A stretch of 64,000 bases of DNA, from NCBI GenBank assembly GCA_914767715.1, contig OU612065.1, positions 10,230,001 through 10,294,000 of the forward strand, given 5' to 3'. This stretch comes from Membranipora membranacea. Taxonomy: Eukaryota; Bryozoa; Gymnolaemata; Cheilostomatida; Membraniporidae. Numbering within the stretch: the first letter of the stretch is position 1; every line of letters begins with the position of its first letter. A program made the translations under genes and the position numbers. The notes under the pieces are model-generated. The model was given only the letters and a program-made list of their open reading frames with translations, had not been told where the DNA came from and searched no databases. This document shows, in pieces, positions 25,256-37,542 of this stretch.

Positions 25256-28200
25256 ATGGATACTTCTACCTTTGAGAGAAGGCGGAACAGAAGTAGATCC
25301 CCGATGCCGACGTTGAAGCTTCGCGGTGGGATCAAGCGAGTGCCCACAGGCTCTCCTCTGCTAAATGTTCGCAGACCATCGGAGGCATTGTCTGTCAATT
25401 CTGGTTGTGATACAGGTGAGAAATTAAACATTACTCAAGTAAATGGCATTGTTTTTTATAAAGAGGGTGTGGGAATGGGAATTGAGAGAACAATCCTTGG
25501 TGTGCAACTGGGCATATTTTAAGTGATGTTTCTCATGTGAAGGTTACCAAACTGGCGATGTATGTGCTGAGAACTCCCTTGGCAGTTGCATGTTTAAACC
25601 TTTTTCTAGGTATATTGAATTTGAGTCGGGCCGTGTGTGTATATACAACACCGAAAATGACTCTGTTTGGTTGTAAAACTTTTATCATTATTTGTATGCA
25701 GATTCAGATACCAGTAGCGACTTAGAGCAGCACTATCAGAATTGGATGAATACTGATTTCAAATGTGTTGGCAGCATTGTGGAGCGCTGCCAAAGCATTG
25801 AAGACATCATAAGTGACGAGGAGTTCCACACAGTATACTTATCTAGCGGAGTGTCCATTATCGTTCCCAAGGTATTCAATAGTGATCAATGAGTAGTGAC
25901 TCGCTAGATCAAGCATGATCCTGATTTCCTGCATTTAGGGTTTGAGCCGCCGCCGGCTCATCAGTAGAATGGGAATGACCGGACAAATTGGATCAAACTT
26001 GTTCTATGGACATGCCATACTACTGCTACTACTTGTACAATCTTATCAATATGATGAAGATCTAAATTTGCTATGGTGTGGTATCAGATAATCTATCGCC
26101 TACTAGCTATCTTATAGGAAGAAAATGATTTTGAAATTATTAGGCTTTTAAGATTAATTGAAAATTCCACAAGAGATTAATTAAACGGAGGTAAAGTTCT
26201 GAATAATAGCTTATAAAGGAATTTTAAATTTCAATCCATCCTATTCCCCATAAATTTGGATTTAAAATCACATTTATAACCGGTACGCAGCAGCGATGAT
26301 GGTCATCTTGAAGTGAATTTTAAGCAAATGCTACAAACTGTGATGTTACTAATCTTGCACGAGTGGGCTTAGTTTGAAATGTACTCCTATACTGCTTCAG
26401 GCTGAGTTTTTTCTGTGAAATATCAATGCTCACATTTTGAGGTTAGTCACATAAGATTAATTTTCCCTGTGTAAGGTCGTTTTGTGATGTCGTGATTTCA
26501 GAACTATGAAGCTAATAATTATGAAATATACTCACAGGAAGTATCGACTGAGGGTTTAAGTGAGAGTGATGAGGCAGATTATGAAGATGTCGAAGAAATA
26601 TTTGACAATCAGAACTGGGATGAGGAGACTTATGCTGGTGTTCTTGAGCAAGATAAGAGAAAAACTGGTATAGCTTCAAACACCAAGTCGGTACAACCTC
26701 CTAGACCTCCCAAACCAGAATCTCTGTCTCCCAACGAGGAAATCATGGATGGCAATGGCAATGTCGGTGATGATGAGAGCGGGCATGTTGACATGGCCAA
26801 AGTGAAACGAGATCATGCGACAGAAAATCCAGTTTATGACTATCCCGAATCAATGCGGAATGACAACGATATAAAACCGCCAACATCTGAAAATGACTGT
26901 GAGAGATCTCAAGAACAAATTGGTGCTGAAAATATTTCATCAGGCGCTAACAATATTAAGAAGATTCCAAGCATCAAAGTAAACTCTCCTGATGAGGACC
27001 AAATGTTTACAATGAAAACAGCTCAACGAAAAAAAATGAAAGCATTGGTTACAGTAAAACCAAGAAGCGATGCAATGCGGGCACTAGGTAAGCACTTTAT
27101 TGTCAATTATGATGGGATCAATGTGATAATTATCGATATGCCGCAAAAGCTAAATCTAAAATGTCCTACATTGCACTTGGGGACACCAGCTCTTTTATTG
27201 GCAGGCTCGTTTCTTCTCAGATCCGTTACAATTCTTTCAATCACCGCTACCACCAATTCTTCACATGTTATGAAATTGATACTCTGCTGCGCCACGCGGT
27301 GCTGATATTGAGATTGTGTCTGTTTTTGCAGATTTAGATATTTACAATTCTCGCCTCTCCAGCACAGTACCAAAAACACATCTTTTTACATGTTGAATAC
27401 CAGCGTCCAACTCTCTTAATTGAGTCAGCCCTGATGCTGAGATAATAATGTGAAATACAGTAAAATATTATATAACCATAACCGTCTGAACAATGAACTT
27501 ATCTTCTGAACTCAGTTAGGGCCTTAGCCATACAATAAAATGGAATCGAGTCATAGCAACATAGAGATAAAATCATTAACAATGAATTCGATAAGAAAAA
27601 GGGTGCCTCAAATCACAGCTTGACCAGCTATCATCTGGTCAAATCTACAACATCACACAGGATTAGTTTATACATGGATGCCTCCTTGCTATGAGCTGTG
27701 TGCACCTCAGCACGTCAACATATATATATATATCTTTACGACATTGTTACTAGTTGTTCCAGACTTATACCAAAGATTATAAATACATTGCTTATACTGT
27801 GTTAGTCTACTGATCTACTTATGGTATCTGCGATGTAGGCCAATGCTTGAGGTTAATGGATTATGTCTGCACTAAAAAGGGTCAAATAGGGCTTTGTGGT
27901 TTGTGTGCTGGTTATGATAAATAGAACTACGTAAATATGCTCTTTATGGTTATTATACATCACAGAGTGAGGATATATCCTTACTCTGTGTTATGCATTC
28001 TGTTATACATTGGCACTTGCTGTCTTATTTTGAGCGAATCCACAGGCATCAATGGTGGAGACATTAGTATGGATTTTTTTATCCAATGTGTTTACTGGAC
28101 CTGAAAGCTGAAGTTATTACATTACATATGCTTTGCTCTAGTACAATATTTTGTTTCAAATAGCTATTGTTATAAGTTTTCCAATGCAGTATTCTTATTA

Positions 28201-31200
28201 TTTTCCTGTTGCAGGGAGTCTGGTTGAGCAAGGAGCTGATCCGCAAGAGCGTTACGCCCTTGGAGAAGTTCTGGACAAAGGGTGAGCTTATGTTAATGTT
28301 TGTTTTTTTGTTTACTACTCGATGACAGGTCTGTCCAGATTGGGACCATAAATACAAAAAGTCAACTGTGTGTTTGTACAACCCTACACTCAGTATAGAA
28401 ATCCCGCTCTAGCTATTCGCAAAAACGGCGACTGGCAAGTGTATAATAATAACAATAATAATAATAATAATAATATCAACTTTTATTTTGCTATTCAAGG
28501 CCCTTTTCGGGCAAATGAGAATATGCTTACATAAGATTCATCACATCTATTTAGCGCACTCCTGTACAAGGTAGGAGTGGGCAAGCTAGGCTATTGTCCG
28601 GAGAGCTCACCCCCTTTAGCAGAATGGGTAACTACAAAATTGAGTGGTCAAATAAGATGTAGTGTGTAACAAACAAAAAGGGCACTGAATGCCATGTTTT
28701 CTGTATGTCAATCAAAATACTACATATAACTGGAGCCGCATGAACTCGGCTTATTTTATGATGCTTTCACTAACTATGGCCAACTATGTAGAAAATATTT
28801 TAGTTCTTTAGGAAGCAAAGACCAAAGCTTGTATGGGTTACATAAGATAAGAGTTATGTAAATGTTAAAAATTGACGTTAGGTTATAGGCTTCCGATAGG
28901 GAGATCATAATTACAATATTATTACTATGTATGATCTATGACAAAGTAAACTGAAAGTGATGTTGACAATTCCCCGTCTCTGAATCAACACTTCCTATTC
29001 TGATTCAATAATTACGATCGATGGCACACCAGGAACTAGGACATTTATAGACATCCCCCCCCCCCCGGTCCCCCCCCCCCCCCGCATACTACTTCCTGTA
29101 ATTATGTGTCCTCTCTTCTCACTTATAGGCAGTACTAGTAACTAAGTTATAATGGTGTACATGTTTATATCAAGTTTAATAATATTTACCAACCAAGTGT
29201 GTCCATAGATGCCATTTAAGTCTGTGGACATCAGCTACGCATCATTGATGGAAAGAAAATTGGTGGTTATCTGATTGAAATGGTAGAAATAGTTTATGTT
29301 AGTCAGTGTACTATTTTAAATGTCATTTCAGCATCCCAAAGCATTCATGCTTGTACACACACTACCCAAATTACAGATCAGCCCATGCTTATTACACTGC
29401 TTGTCTCAGGGAGCCAGGGTATAATTTTCACTGTCATCATTATGATAGAAACACTTGTGAATATTTCATAGTCCTTGTGACTTTGCCTGTGGTATACTTG
29501 TTCACTTGATATCTTGTTCTGTTGGTCTGTCTCTTGATTGACAAGCGTGTTGACTTTGCAGGCGCCATCTGCCCAAACGATCTAAGAAAAACGACCTTTA
29601 TAACAAAAGATAATTGCTTTTTTTTAGTCTTTTGAAATTAATGTGTGCACAAAAATATATCAAGTTTGTAAACTTTTATATTATTTAGAGCCTCAGGAGT
29701 TGTACATATAGCTCGCGATAACGAAACTGATGAGGTTGTTGCTGTCAAACTAGTGAACACAACTCGCCAACCAAACCTTGGCTGTATAGTCAAGGAAATA
29801 GAGGCGCTGAGCATGCTTAAACATAATAGTATAGTAAACTATAAGGCCAGCTACCTTCGCAACAAAACCCTCTGGATTGTCATGGAGTATTTAGATGGTG
29901 AGTATGGCTTGGGATAGTCCTGGTCTGGTATTGATTAGAACAGGTATGATCCAGCTGGGAGGGTGCTTCCCTTAATCCAGTTTGCCTGCATTCGGAGTTG
30001 CTTCCCCTCTTACCATCTGTGGGTTATCATAAGGACCGTAGCAACACGAATTGCAGGCTGTTGGAGCAAGTTTGTTCTAGATATTGATCATATAATTTGC
30101 AGTGGTTAAATGATGCTGACAATACAATCTTAATACAAATGGCAGGAGCAGAAAATCACTCTTTATTCTCTAGTATTTTGGTATTGCATAATTGGACTCA
30201 AATATCCATTTCACATCAAGCTTGGTAGCATTTTCACTATTTTTCTATGTATTCCAGTTGGTAGTCTGACAAGTATGTGTACAAACCTAGTTCTGGATGA
30301 ATGTTCGATAGCTACAATTACCAGAGAGATATTGCGCGGGCTACAATACCTGCACTCTCACAGAATCATCCACCGGGATATCAAGGTGAGTGCAGTCTCA
30401 CCGTACTGAGAACGGATAATATGAGTATAGATGCATTAAAATTGTCTAGTATAAAAAAGCCTACACTGATCCTGCAAAATAATTCTGTATCACATCAATT
30501 TTGCGTTGACCTTCTGCAAGATTTACAGGTGTGTGCTATATTTCTCCGAGCTGGCAACAACCTATAATTTAGTATTGAGATGATGATGATTATGGTTGTC
30601 CAATGGTCTGAATAGAATAGGTAACTCAACAATTTGAGTCCTCAGAACTTAAGACAAAATTATCTTGTTCATACAAATTGTCTATGATCAGCTGTACATT
30701 GATAATAATCAGGCTCTATAGATTTGTTTATTTTGTAGAGCGATAATATTTTGGTTGGTGAGGATGGATCAATAAAGATATCAGATTTTGGGTTTTGTGC
30801 TCAGTTGAATCAGGCTAAACAGACACGGTGCACGCAAGGTGGAACGCCTTACTGGATGAGTCCAGAGGTCATCAGGGAGTAAGTACTATAAGCGTCATTT
30901 GTTAATGTCCTATATTTTTTTCCAATACACTTTTCCTATGGAGAAAAGAAAATGCGAATTTTGATATATATATATTCCATGTTGTTGATCAAATGGGTAA
31001 ACACATATCGCTTCTCAATAAAATAAGAATTAAACTAGTCTCATCAGCCTGACTTTTACTCAATGGGTCTGTTTACAATTATCCTTTTCCCTCTATTCAG
31101 GAAACCATACAATGAGAAGACAGATATCTGGAGCCTAGGTGTTATGGTGATTGAGATGTTGCAGGGTGATCCACCATATATCGATGACTCTCCACTAAAA

Positions 31201-31425
31201 GCGATGGAGAAAATAGTAAAACGGGGCCGACCCAAACTCAAGGACATAAAAATATCTGACGAGTTAGACAAGTTTTTAGGGCTATGTTTTGAGAAGAAGA
31301 TAGACAAAAGAGCTGATGCCACAAGTTTACTGTTCCATCCTTTTATACAAAACAATGCTACAAGTACGACCAAACTTAAACCTCTGATCATAGCGCTGAA
31401 TAGAAAGCTTTATGGTGAGGACTGA
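25256..31425 (+). CDS. Divergent PAK-like Ser/Thr kinase without a visible CRIB
   Basis: Nine coding exons: 25256-25415, 25702-25871, 26502-27087, 28215-28281, 29689-29897, 30258-30385, 30739-30878 and 31101-31425 make eight clear blocks, and all join in phase to 594 residues with no further exon required. The kinase domain is residues 320-590: Gly loop DKGASGVV, Lys348 in [12 protein letters not shown] (Asp438), DFG (456-458), activation Thr472 in [14 protein letters not shown], and [11 protein letters not shown] at the C terminus. The catalytic residues are all present, so it should be active. The 320-residue N-terminal part starts Arg/Ser-rich, then is acidic with a proline-rich PPRPPKP; I see no CRIB HVG core. 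Two intron positions (Gly loop, and just after the APE-type motif) match the upstream PAK. It is best read as a tandem paralogue of PAK; its regulation by small GTPases is doubtful. AATAAA at 31671 is a candidate poly(A) signal. Confidence 0.86.
27961..27990. repeat. Palindrome family, copy 2
   Basis: A 30-bp palindrome with one mismatch. The left arm is CACAGAGTGAGGATA and the right arm TATCCTTACTCTGTG. It lies in intron 3 of the PAK-like kinase gene. Related to 24943-24978 and 44769-44800. Confidence 0.85.
28440..28620 (-). mobile_element. 3' end of a retroposon (LINE or SINE tail), minus orientation
   Basis: On the plus strand a run of ATA/AAT triplets (28441-28475) is followed by ATCAACTTTTATTTTGC and GGCCCTTTTCGGGC. 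Read on the minus strand this is a GCCCGAAAAGGGCC segment, then AATAAAAGTTG and a (TTA)n tail, the usual 3' end of many invertebrate non-LTR elements. Only the end is recognisable; the inner boundary is approximate and the family unknown. Confidence 0.5.
29055..29083. repeat. Double poly-C tract
   Basis: Twelve C, then GGT, then fourteen C. It lies in an intron of the PAK-like kinase gene and is the most extreme of several poly-C/poly-G runs in the window. Confidence 0.9.
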
Positions 31426-32030
31426 ACCGTCTTTCACCAGTATTAAAAAGCTTAGTTTGCTGCACAGCACCATAATATTCTTAATTTATATTTATATGGA
31501 GTTTGTAAGCTTGCCTAATTAGTTAAATATAAACTCAGGGTGGTATGAAGTTGCATTCCAAATAATATTATTATAATATATGATAGAAAAAACCCTTACA
31601 GTATAATATATATGTTTATCTGTGACCTGAAATCCTGATCAGAATCATTGAGTATTGAATTTATGTTCCAAATAAATGGAAAAGTAATTTTAAACATCCG
31701 AAATGTCTTCTTTGTGAAGTCTTTTAAATGATAAAGTAACTAACAGCAGAGCCCATTCCATTCTCACTTATCCCTGGTAAATCAGGGTAGAGCTCAGTGG
31801 TTTCAAGTAACATTAGTATTACACCTTATTATCATTAAATTGAAGCCAAGCGTCTTAGCTGTGTTATTCACATAACAGGCTTATCTTGAAAGCGCTGGTG
31901 AAGACATGGCCTTGAAAATGTGCTGAAAGAGCACCTTTATGAGCCAATAATGTAACGATTATGTTGTGTTACTAATGCTGTCTCCCCTCCCTACAAAAAA
32001 ATAAAAAGTGTTACAAAATACTTGGTTCAT

Positions 32031-32301
32031 CAGGTCCGTAGTTCTAGGGGTGGCAAGGACGCTCTGCCTCCCCTAGAATGCTCAATAGAGCGGCCTAAAA
32101 ATGTAACAATTGAATATTCCATGACAGAATCAGCTCATTTGGGACTTCCATATTTCAATCTATATCATTAAAAGCTGTGGAGGCTCGGATTAACCCTAGA
32201 CTCCCCAGGAGGAGCTTACAATACCCAACCTGGTGTGGTGTTACTTCACACCCTCAAGGAATTCCGCCTCCCCTACAATTTTTTTCTTAACTACAGCCCT
32301 G
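32031..32301. mobile_element. hAT-like MITE
   Basis: The ends form imperfect terminal inverted repeats: CAGGTCCGTAGTTCTAGGGG on the left, and on the right, reverse-complemented, CAGGGCTGTAGTTA. The CAGGG(C)YGTAGTT terminus is typical of hAT elements. The length is 271 bp with no transposase frame, and the interior has inverted CTAGGGG/CCCCTAG segments. I could not see a convincing 8-bp target duplication. Confidence 0.6.
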
Positions 32302-32372
32302 TTTATGAAGTCAGGCTTTCAAAATAACAGAAGGTGATGATGACTCCAGGTTTCATCAACACAAGGCGTATG

Positions 32373-32464
32373 TAGCCTGGGCAGGCTATCATGGTGGGCC
32401 CCCGTAAGGATAGCCTGGGCAGGCTTTCGTGTCGGGCACCCGACACGACAGCCTGCCCAGGCTA
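32373..32464. repeat. GC-rich snapback of the AGCCTGGGCAGGCT motif
   Basis: 32411-32436 and 32439-32464 are 26-bp arms with a single mismatch and a 2-nt loop; the arms start TAGCCTGGGCAGGCT and end GTGTCGGG. A third direct copy of TAGCCTGGGCAGGCT stands at 32373-32387. The block is strongly G+C rich in an AT-rich flank. It is probably the core of a foldback element rather than a transcript terminator. Confidence 0.85.
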
Positions 32465-32690
32465 AGGTGTATGTATTCATATTGTGGAAGAAGATCATTT
32501 TGAGTTGTGCTCCAGTGTTCAATGAACAGACAACTCTTCAAAAGTATATAACTACACTCCAATTTATGCGGAGCTGTTGTTTAAACTAGCTAATCACAGC
32601 CCTAGATCTCATGAGAACTGTTAAGATGGGCTTATCGATGTATGCCCTACACATTTCCAGGAAACTGATAAACAAACTTGTCATTGCCTA

Positions 32691-32699
32691 GTCACGTGA
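32691..32699. promoter_or_regulatory. CLEAR-like E-box (GTCACGTGA)
   Basis: GTCACGTGA matches the CLEAR element bound by TFEB/MITF factors, which in vertebrates drive V-ATPase genes. It lies about 1.1 kb upstream of the V-ATPase C start codon. One 9-bp match can occur by chance, so the link is only suggestive. Confidence 0.25.
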
Positions 32700-33506
32700 A
32701 AGGTCATTTACTCACACAGGAAAACAGCAGAATCTCCACTGTATCTTTTGGTGCTCAGTGAGGGAGTGATATCCTGTAGCTGTTGTTGGTATTTCTATTC
32801 TACCAGCTACCTCAAAAGTGAGTTCTAGTTTTTTTAAACTATCCAAATACCTAGGCTACCATTAACACGGAGTGATGGGTTCAACTCGACTGTTGTCCAT
32901 GTCTAGCTGGAAATGTGAGAAAGAAGGACAGAAGCACACAGGGTTGAAAAACAGAATCTAAGAGTTAGAGTTTTACTGATTGACAGAGTCCTACCTTCCA
33001 TTCTACTACCCTACTATTCATAGTTGATTATTGATGGAATTAAATGCAGCATAACTGGATAGTCTGTCTGGGTTGAGTTGTTCCATTGTCACTCCATCCA
33101 CACTATTATACTTTTGATCACTTGCACTGCAGGCTAAAAGAACACTAATAGAAATGCATCATAAAGCATAAATCATCAGTTGGAGTTGAGACAGGTGAAA
33201 TGTTCCATTCACCGCTTTTAGTCTGCCCCAAACAAATCAGTTGAATCTCTCATCTTGGCTTGAATTCCCTCTGGACTTACAACCACAATCTGGGAGCGTG
33301 TTTTAGGATTTTAAATCGTAGCAGGTATTTTTGGTTACTATAGATTGTCTAGCTGACAGTTTTTGTTTAGGTGCCTCATCATTATAACTCCCCTGGTGTT
33401 TTCCCTGTTAGCACTCCACAGTCGATTTGTCACTGATATTGACAATGCTTATTAGTGTTGTTCAATTGAAGCCATTCACATACTCATTTCTCGCATTCTC
33501 ATCAAC

Positions 33507-33662
33507 ATGGCGAAGAATTCTGCTGATTCCCTAGCAGTGAAAATAGCAGTACGATTACAGAAGAATGGTGTGGAAGGGTCTAGGCAATCTGTTGTCGGTA
33601 GAAATAATACCACTGACAATGTTCACACTAGTGTGTGCTCTATACGTGATCGACATAAACAT
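33507..33662 (+). CDS. Possible upstream in-frame exon or short ORF before V-ATPase C
   Basis: ATG in a strong context (CAACATGG) opens 52 codons that end exactly at a donor-like CAT|GTATGA. Splicing to the acceptor at 33810 would enter AAA GAT ATG GCT in frame with V-ATPase C and add 54 residues. Known subunit C proteins start at the downstream MAEFW, so this could instead be a separate small ORF that stops two codons later, or 5' UTR. There is no similarity that I recognise. Confidence 0.3.
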
Positions 33663-33816
33663 GTATGATTAATACAACCGTCAACTTTTGATGTTCGGTT
33701 CATAACTCACATGCTTGGATTTTTGATATTACACCGATACTGAGACATCATATATGTGTTTTTTTATCTACATGCATGGCATCAGCTCAGAATCTGTTTT
33801 GTATTTATAGAAAGAT

Positions 33817-36800
33817 ATGGCTGAATTTTGGTTGGTATCCGTCCCTCCAGATAAACATGGAAGATCTGCTTTAGACACAGTAAATGCAGAGACTAGCAAT
33901 TATTCTGTCAACTTCAGGTTTAATGTTCCTGATCTGAAGGTAAGTTTATAATCGCTTGTAATGTCAAATTTCTTAGAGTTATTAAAAATGAGTTGATATA
34001 GTGGCTACTTGATAAAATATTTCACTCCGTTTTCTCTTGATGCTCAAGATATTCAGCTCAAACTCACAAAAGTGATCGATAATCCACATTATCCCCCTAT
34101 GATCGCGTCTGTTATGAATACTATTTGATTTTCAGGTTGGAACCCTGGATGTACTTGTGGGACTCTCAGATGATTTGGGGAAACTAGACAGCTACTGTGA
34201 AACGTAAGGCTATCACAATATGACAAAGTACTTCTTGTTCAATTGTCCTAAACTCCTAATCTCCAAACTTTGCTTTGACGGGTTGTTACCTCCAATGTGA
34301 AATGCTGTAGATTGAATTGAAAATCTTCAGAATATTTTTCGTACCAGCTAATAAGTATACATGGTTATTCTTTCAGGATTGCAAAGAAAGTGTCACACTA
34401 TCTCGGTGATGTTTTGGAGGAAGACAAGGACAAGTTGCATGATAACCTCCTAGCAAACGGAAGTGAGTGACCACAATCGTACCATGTGTAATCTCACACA
34501 ATGGAGACTCACCGCTGTATGCCCTATAACTAACTGAAGGAGTAACATATTCCTCTAACTTGTGAATACACACCATGTTTGACATGCATAACCCAAACAA
34601 TGCAGGATATAAAGGCTTTCATATGGATTTCATATGCGGAAATCCTGTCAGCTCAAGGCATTGCAAAGAGGATATTTCAGTTTATTAGATTTTTAGAAAA
34701 ACAAGACGAGTGAAACTGACTGATTTGATGTGTCGATTTTTTTATTGAATCGAAATCCTTGCAGTCTAATATGTTACTTGCTCTCCTCTTTTGCAGTGGA
34801 TTTACAGGCATACCTCCAGAGGTTTCAATGGGATATGGCTAAGTTTCCAATCAAGCAATCTTTAAAAGCGATAGCTGATCAGATTAGTAAACAGATGAGC
34901 CAGATTGAAGGTGATTTAAAGAATAAAGCGACAGCCTACAACAGCATCAAGGGAAACCTCCAGAACCTGGAGAGGAAAGCCACGTATGTGTTTTCTCTTC
35001 TATTGTAGTCTCGTTTTAGTCTTGACGTCATATTCGCAGCATAAATACCTACATACTCAATGACATGATTATGATATTTATAAACATGATTGATATACAT
35101 GTTTTTTTTGTTACAGCGGTAGCCTGATGACCAGGAATATGGGAGACATCGTGAGAAAGGAGGATTTCATACTGGACTCTGAATATCTTCAAACTTTGCT
35201 GGTGGTTGTGCCAAAGTAAGTAAACATTGAAATAAATTGCATATCTTCCGGTATTTTGAAAAATGTCGCGAGAATTGCATTCCCATAGTCCAAAATTACT
35301 GAACTTGTGTTTTTAGTAACTAAAATCCCCACCAAGACATGGCAAATTTCTTCCCAACATATTAGGAAAGCTGAACTGAATATTTCTCATTTTAGAATGT
35401 ATTATGATGACTGGAAGAAGAAATATGAATCACTAACAGATATGGTAGCACCAAGGTCAAGCAAGTATGTCATAATATAACTCAATTCATTACAGTATTA
35501 CAATAGTAAAGTCATACTGTCACATGACTTCCAGTGCCATTATAATCTAGTACTGCCAGCGCCCACAATGCAACAATTATAAATAACAAACAGCTGCTAA
35601 AGATCAGTGAACAAAATTAACAACTGAGAACTCTAATATCACCGTCAAAGCTAGTTAGCTAGCAAAAGTAGGGTGTACATGCTGGAAGGACAAGTTGACT
35701 TGTATCCTAATTGTGTTTGTTGCAGGCTTCTGTTTGAGGATGGAGAGTTAGGATTGTATAATGTCACTGTATTCAAGAGAGTCATCGATGAATATAAACA
35801 TAAGTGCAGAGAAAACAAGTAAGTCTCTTAACACTATAGCTTGACAATATAAACCAACATATTTACTATGGCCTAAGCTAACCACACCATCCACTCTGAC
35901 TATGCAATGATTGTAAACAGAATGCGCCAAATACTGACTGGTAATAATGTTGCCGTCTGTCTATTCAGACAATGACTGCACAGAGGTGTGTGCTAGGAAG
36001 AGGTTGTATATTGACGACTAGCTTTCCAAGGCATTGGTGCCACACTTCAACCACTGACAGCTTTAACCCAATGTAAAGTACATCGCTACAAGGCAGGAGC
36101 TGCATTGGCTGGTGACAGCGTCCTCCTATATAGAGCTATATCATACAGGAGGGTTCTTTTATCTGCACGAACGATGTTGTTGTACATACAGAAGACATCC
36201 ATTATTTTGAGTCCTGATCCGACTGATAATACAGTGTTACTATTATAATGCAGATTCACAGTCAGAGAGTTTGTGTACAATGAGGAAGAACTGAAAGCCG
36301 GGAAGAATGAGATCATAAAATTATCCACAGATAAGAAGAAACAGTTTGTAAGTTCATTTGAAGCATCATAACTACCATTATTATATTTAATTTGTTGTTT
36401 TCAAAGAATCAAATTGATGATACAATGCCATCAGACAATTATTAATCTGCTGACTCTTTTTACAGGGTCCACTTGTCAGGTGGTTGAAAGTGAACTTCAG
36501 TGAAGCGTTTACAGGTTGGATGCATGTCAAAGCTCTGAGAGTATTTGTCGAATCAGTGCTAAGGTAAGACTTTACTTATACTCCTGAGGGCGACAATAGG
36601 CTGATTAATCTAGCATCATTAATATGACGAAAGCCTGAGTGGTAAAGCACACTTTCAGTGTCTGTAGCGTTGATCGTAATTTGAGTAAGGGCAGTAATAT
36701 GTAACTTTACAGCTGTTGATCGTTTTTCAGGTATGGACTACCTGTCAATTTCCACGCTGTACTCATGCAGCCTCATAAGAAGCACACCAAGAAACTGCAT

Positions 36801-37151
36801 GAGTTACTTAACGCCATGTACTCACATTTAGATACAACAGGAGCAGTCTCTAAACAGGATGTAAGTACATGACTGACTATACGTAATGTACTGTGGGTAT
36901 CATGTTACGAGACAAACTGATATTGATTTATGTTATTTGAATCTGCAACATACTTGTAGTCTGAAGTTGTTGCCAAGCTGTGCCTGTACTAGATATTGCT
37001 AAAGGATAAAATCTACATCTTTTCTGAGACCTCCTCATACATTGACCAATTTATTATGTCTCTCTTTCAGATGGAAATACCTGGATTCCAACACTTGCAA
37101 GCAGATTATTATCCTTACGTCTACTATAAAATGGATGTTGGTATGGGTTAG
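33817..37151 (+). CDS. ATP6V1C: V-type proton ATPase subunit C
   Basis: Eleven coding exons: 33817-33939, 34136-34203, 34377-34462, 34797-34983, 35117-35215, 35396-35464, 35726-35818, 36254-36347, 36466-36563, 36731-36860 and 37071-37151. They join in phase to 375 residues; animal subunit C has about 382. Subunit C is the peripheral-stalk clamp of the V1 sector and controls V1-Vo assembly on acidifying organelles. The start [13 protein letters not shown] is the canonical N terminus. The body carries family stretches [18 protein letters not shown], the coiled segment around residues 95-155, [13 protein letters not shown] and [15 protein letters not shown], and it ends [14 protein letters not shown]. 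Exons are small, with introns of 0.1-0.4 kb. An upstream in-frame 52-codon exon could extend the N terminus. AATAAA at 37530 is a candidate poly(A) signal. Confidence 0.95.
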
Positions 37152-37542
37152 AACATGATAGGCTGTATGAAGACCCTGAACCAGATTAACATTACACTTG
37201 CATCCCATTAAGCATCTGCAATACCATCTACATGGTTCATATGACTGGGAAAGTTTGTTAAGCAATGTGCCAATTTTGCGCATAGCTTCTCAACTCTGTA
37301 TTATGATCTTACTATGTTGTGAAAGGTAGAATACATAGGAGACATTGCCAGAAAGTCTGTAGTTTTTGACAATATTTATTCAATCGATGTCAACTATTTA
37401 AAAAAAATTGGATGTACCACAGATAAGATTATTTTATAGTTTTATTTCTGAATGAGCTAATACTTTGCAGCCTAAATGCATCAAAACATTATGACTGGAC
37501 GGATTGATTGGTATAATGGATCAAGATGCAATAAATATTTAT

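Larger units (their letters stand above)
31426..33816. other. Intergenic gap upstream of V-ATPase C, with mobile elements
   Basis: It contains a hAT-like element (32031-32301), a GC-rich snapback (32373-32464), a palindromic E-box GTCACGTGA (32691-32699), and a 52-codon open frame with a good start context at 33507-33662. An acceptor TTTATAG ends at 33810, so 33811-33816 belongs to the first recognised V-ATPase C exon. Nothing else is coding here that I can support. Confidence 0.5.
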
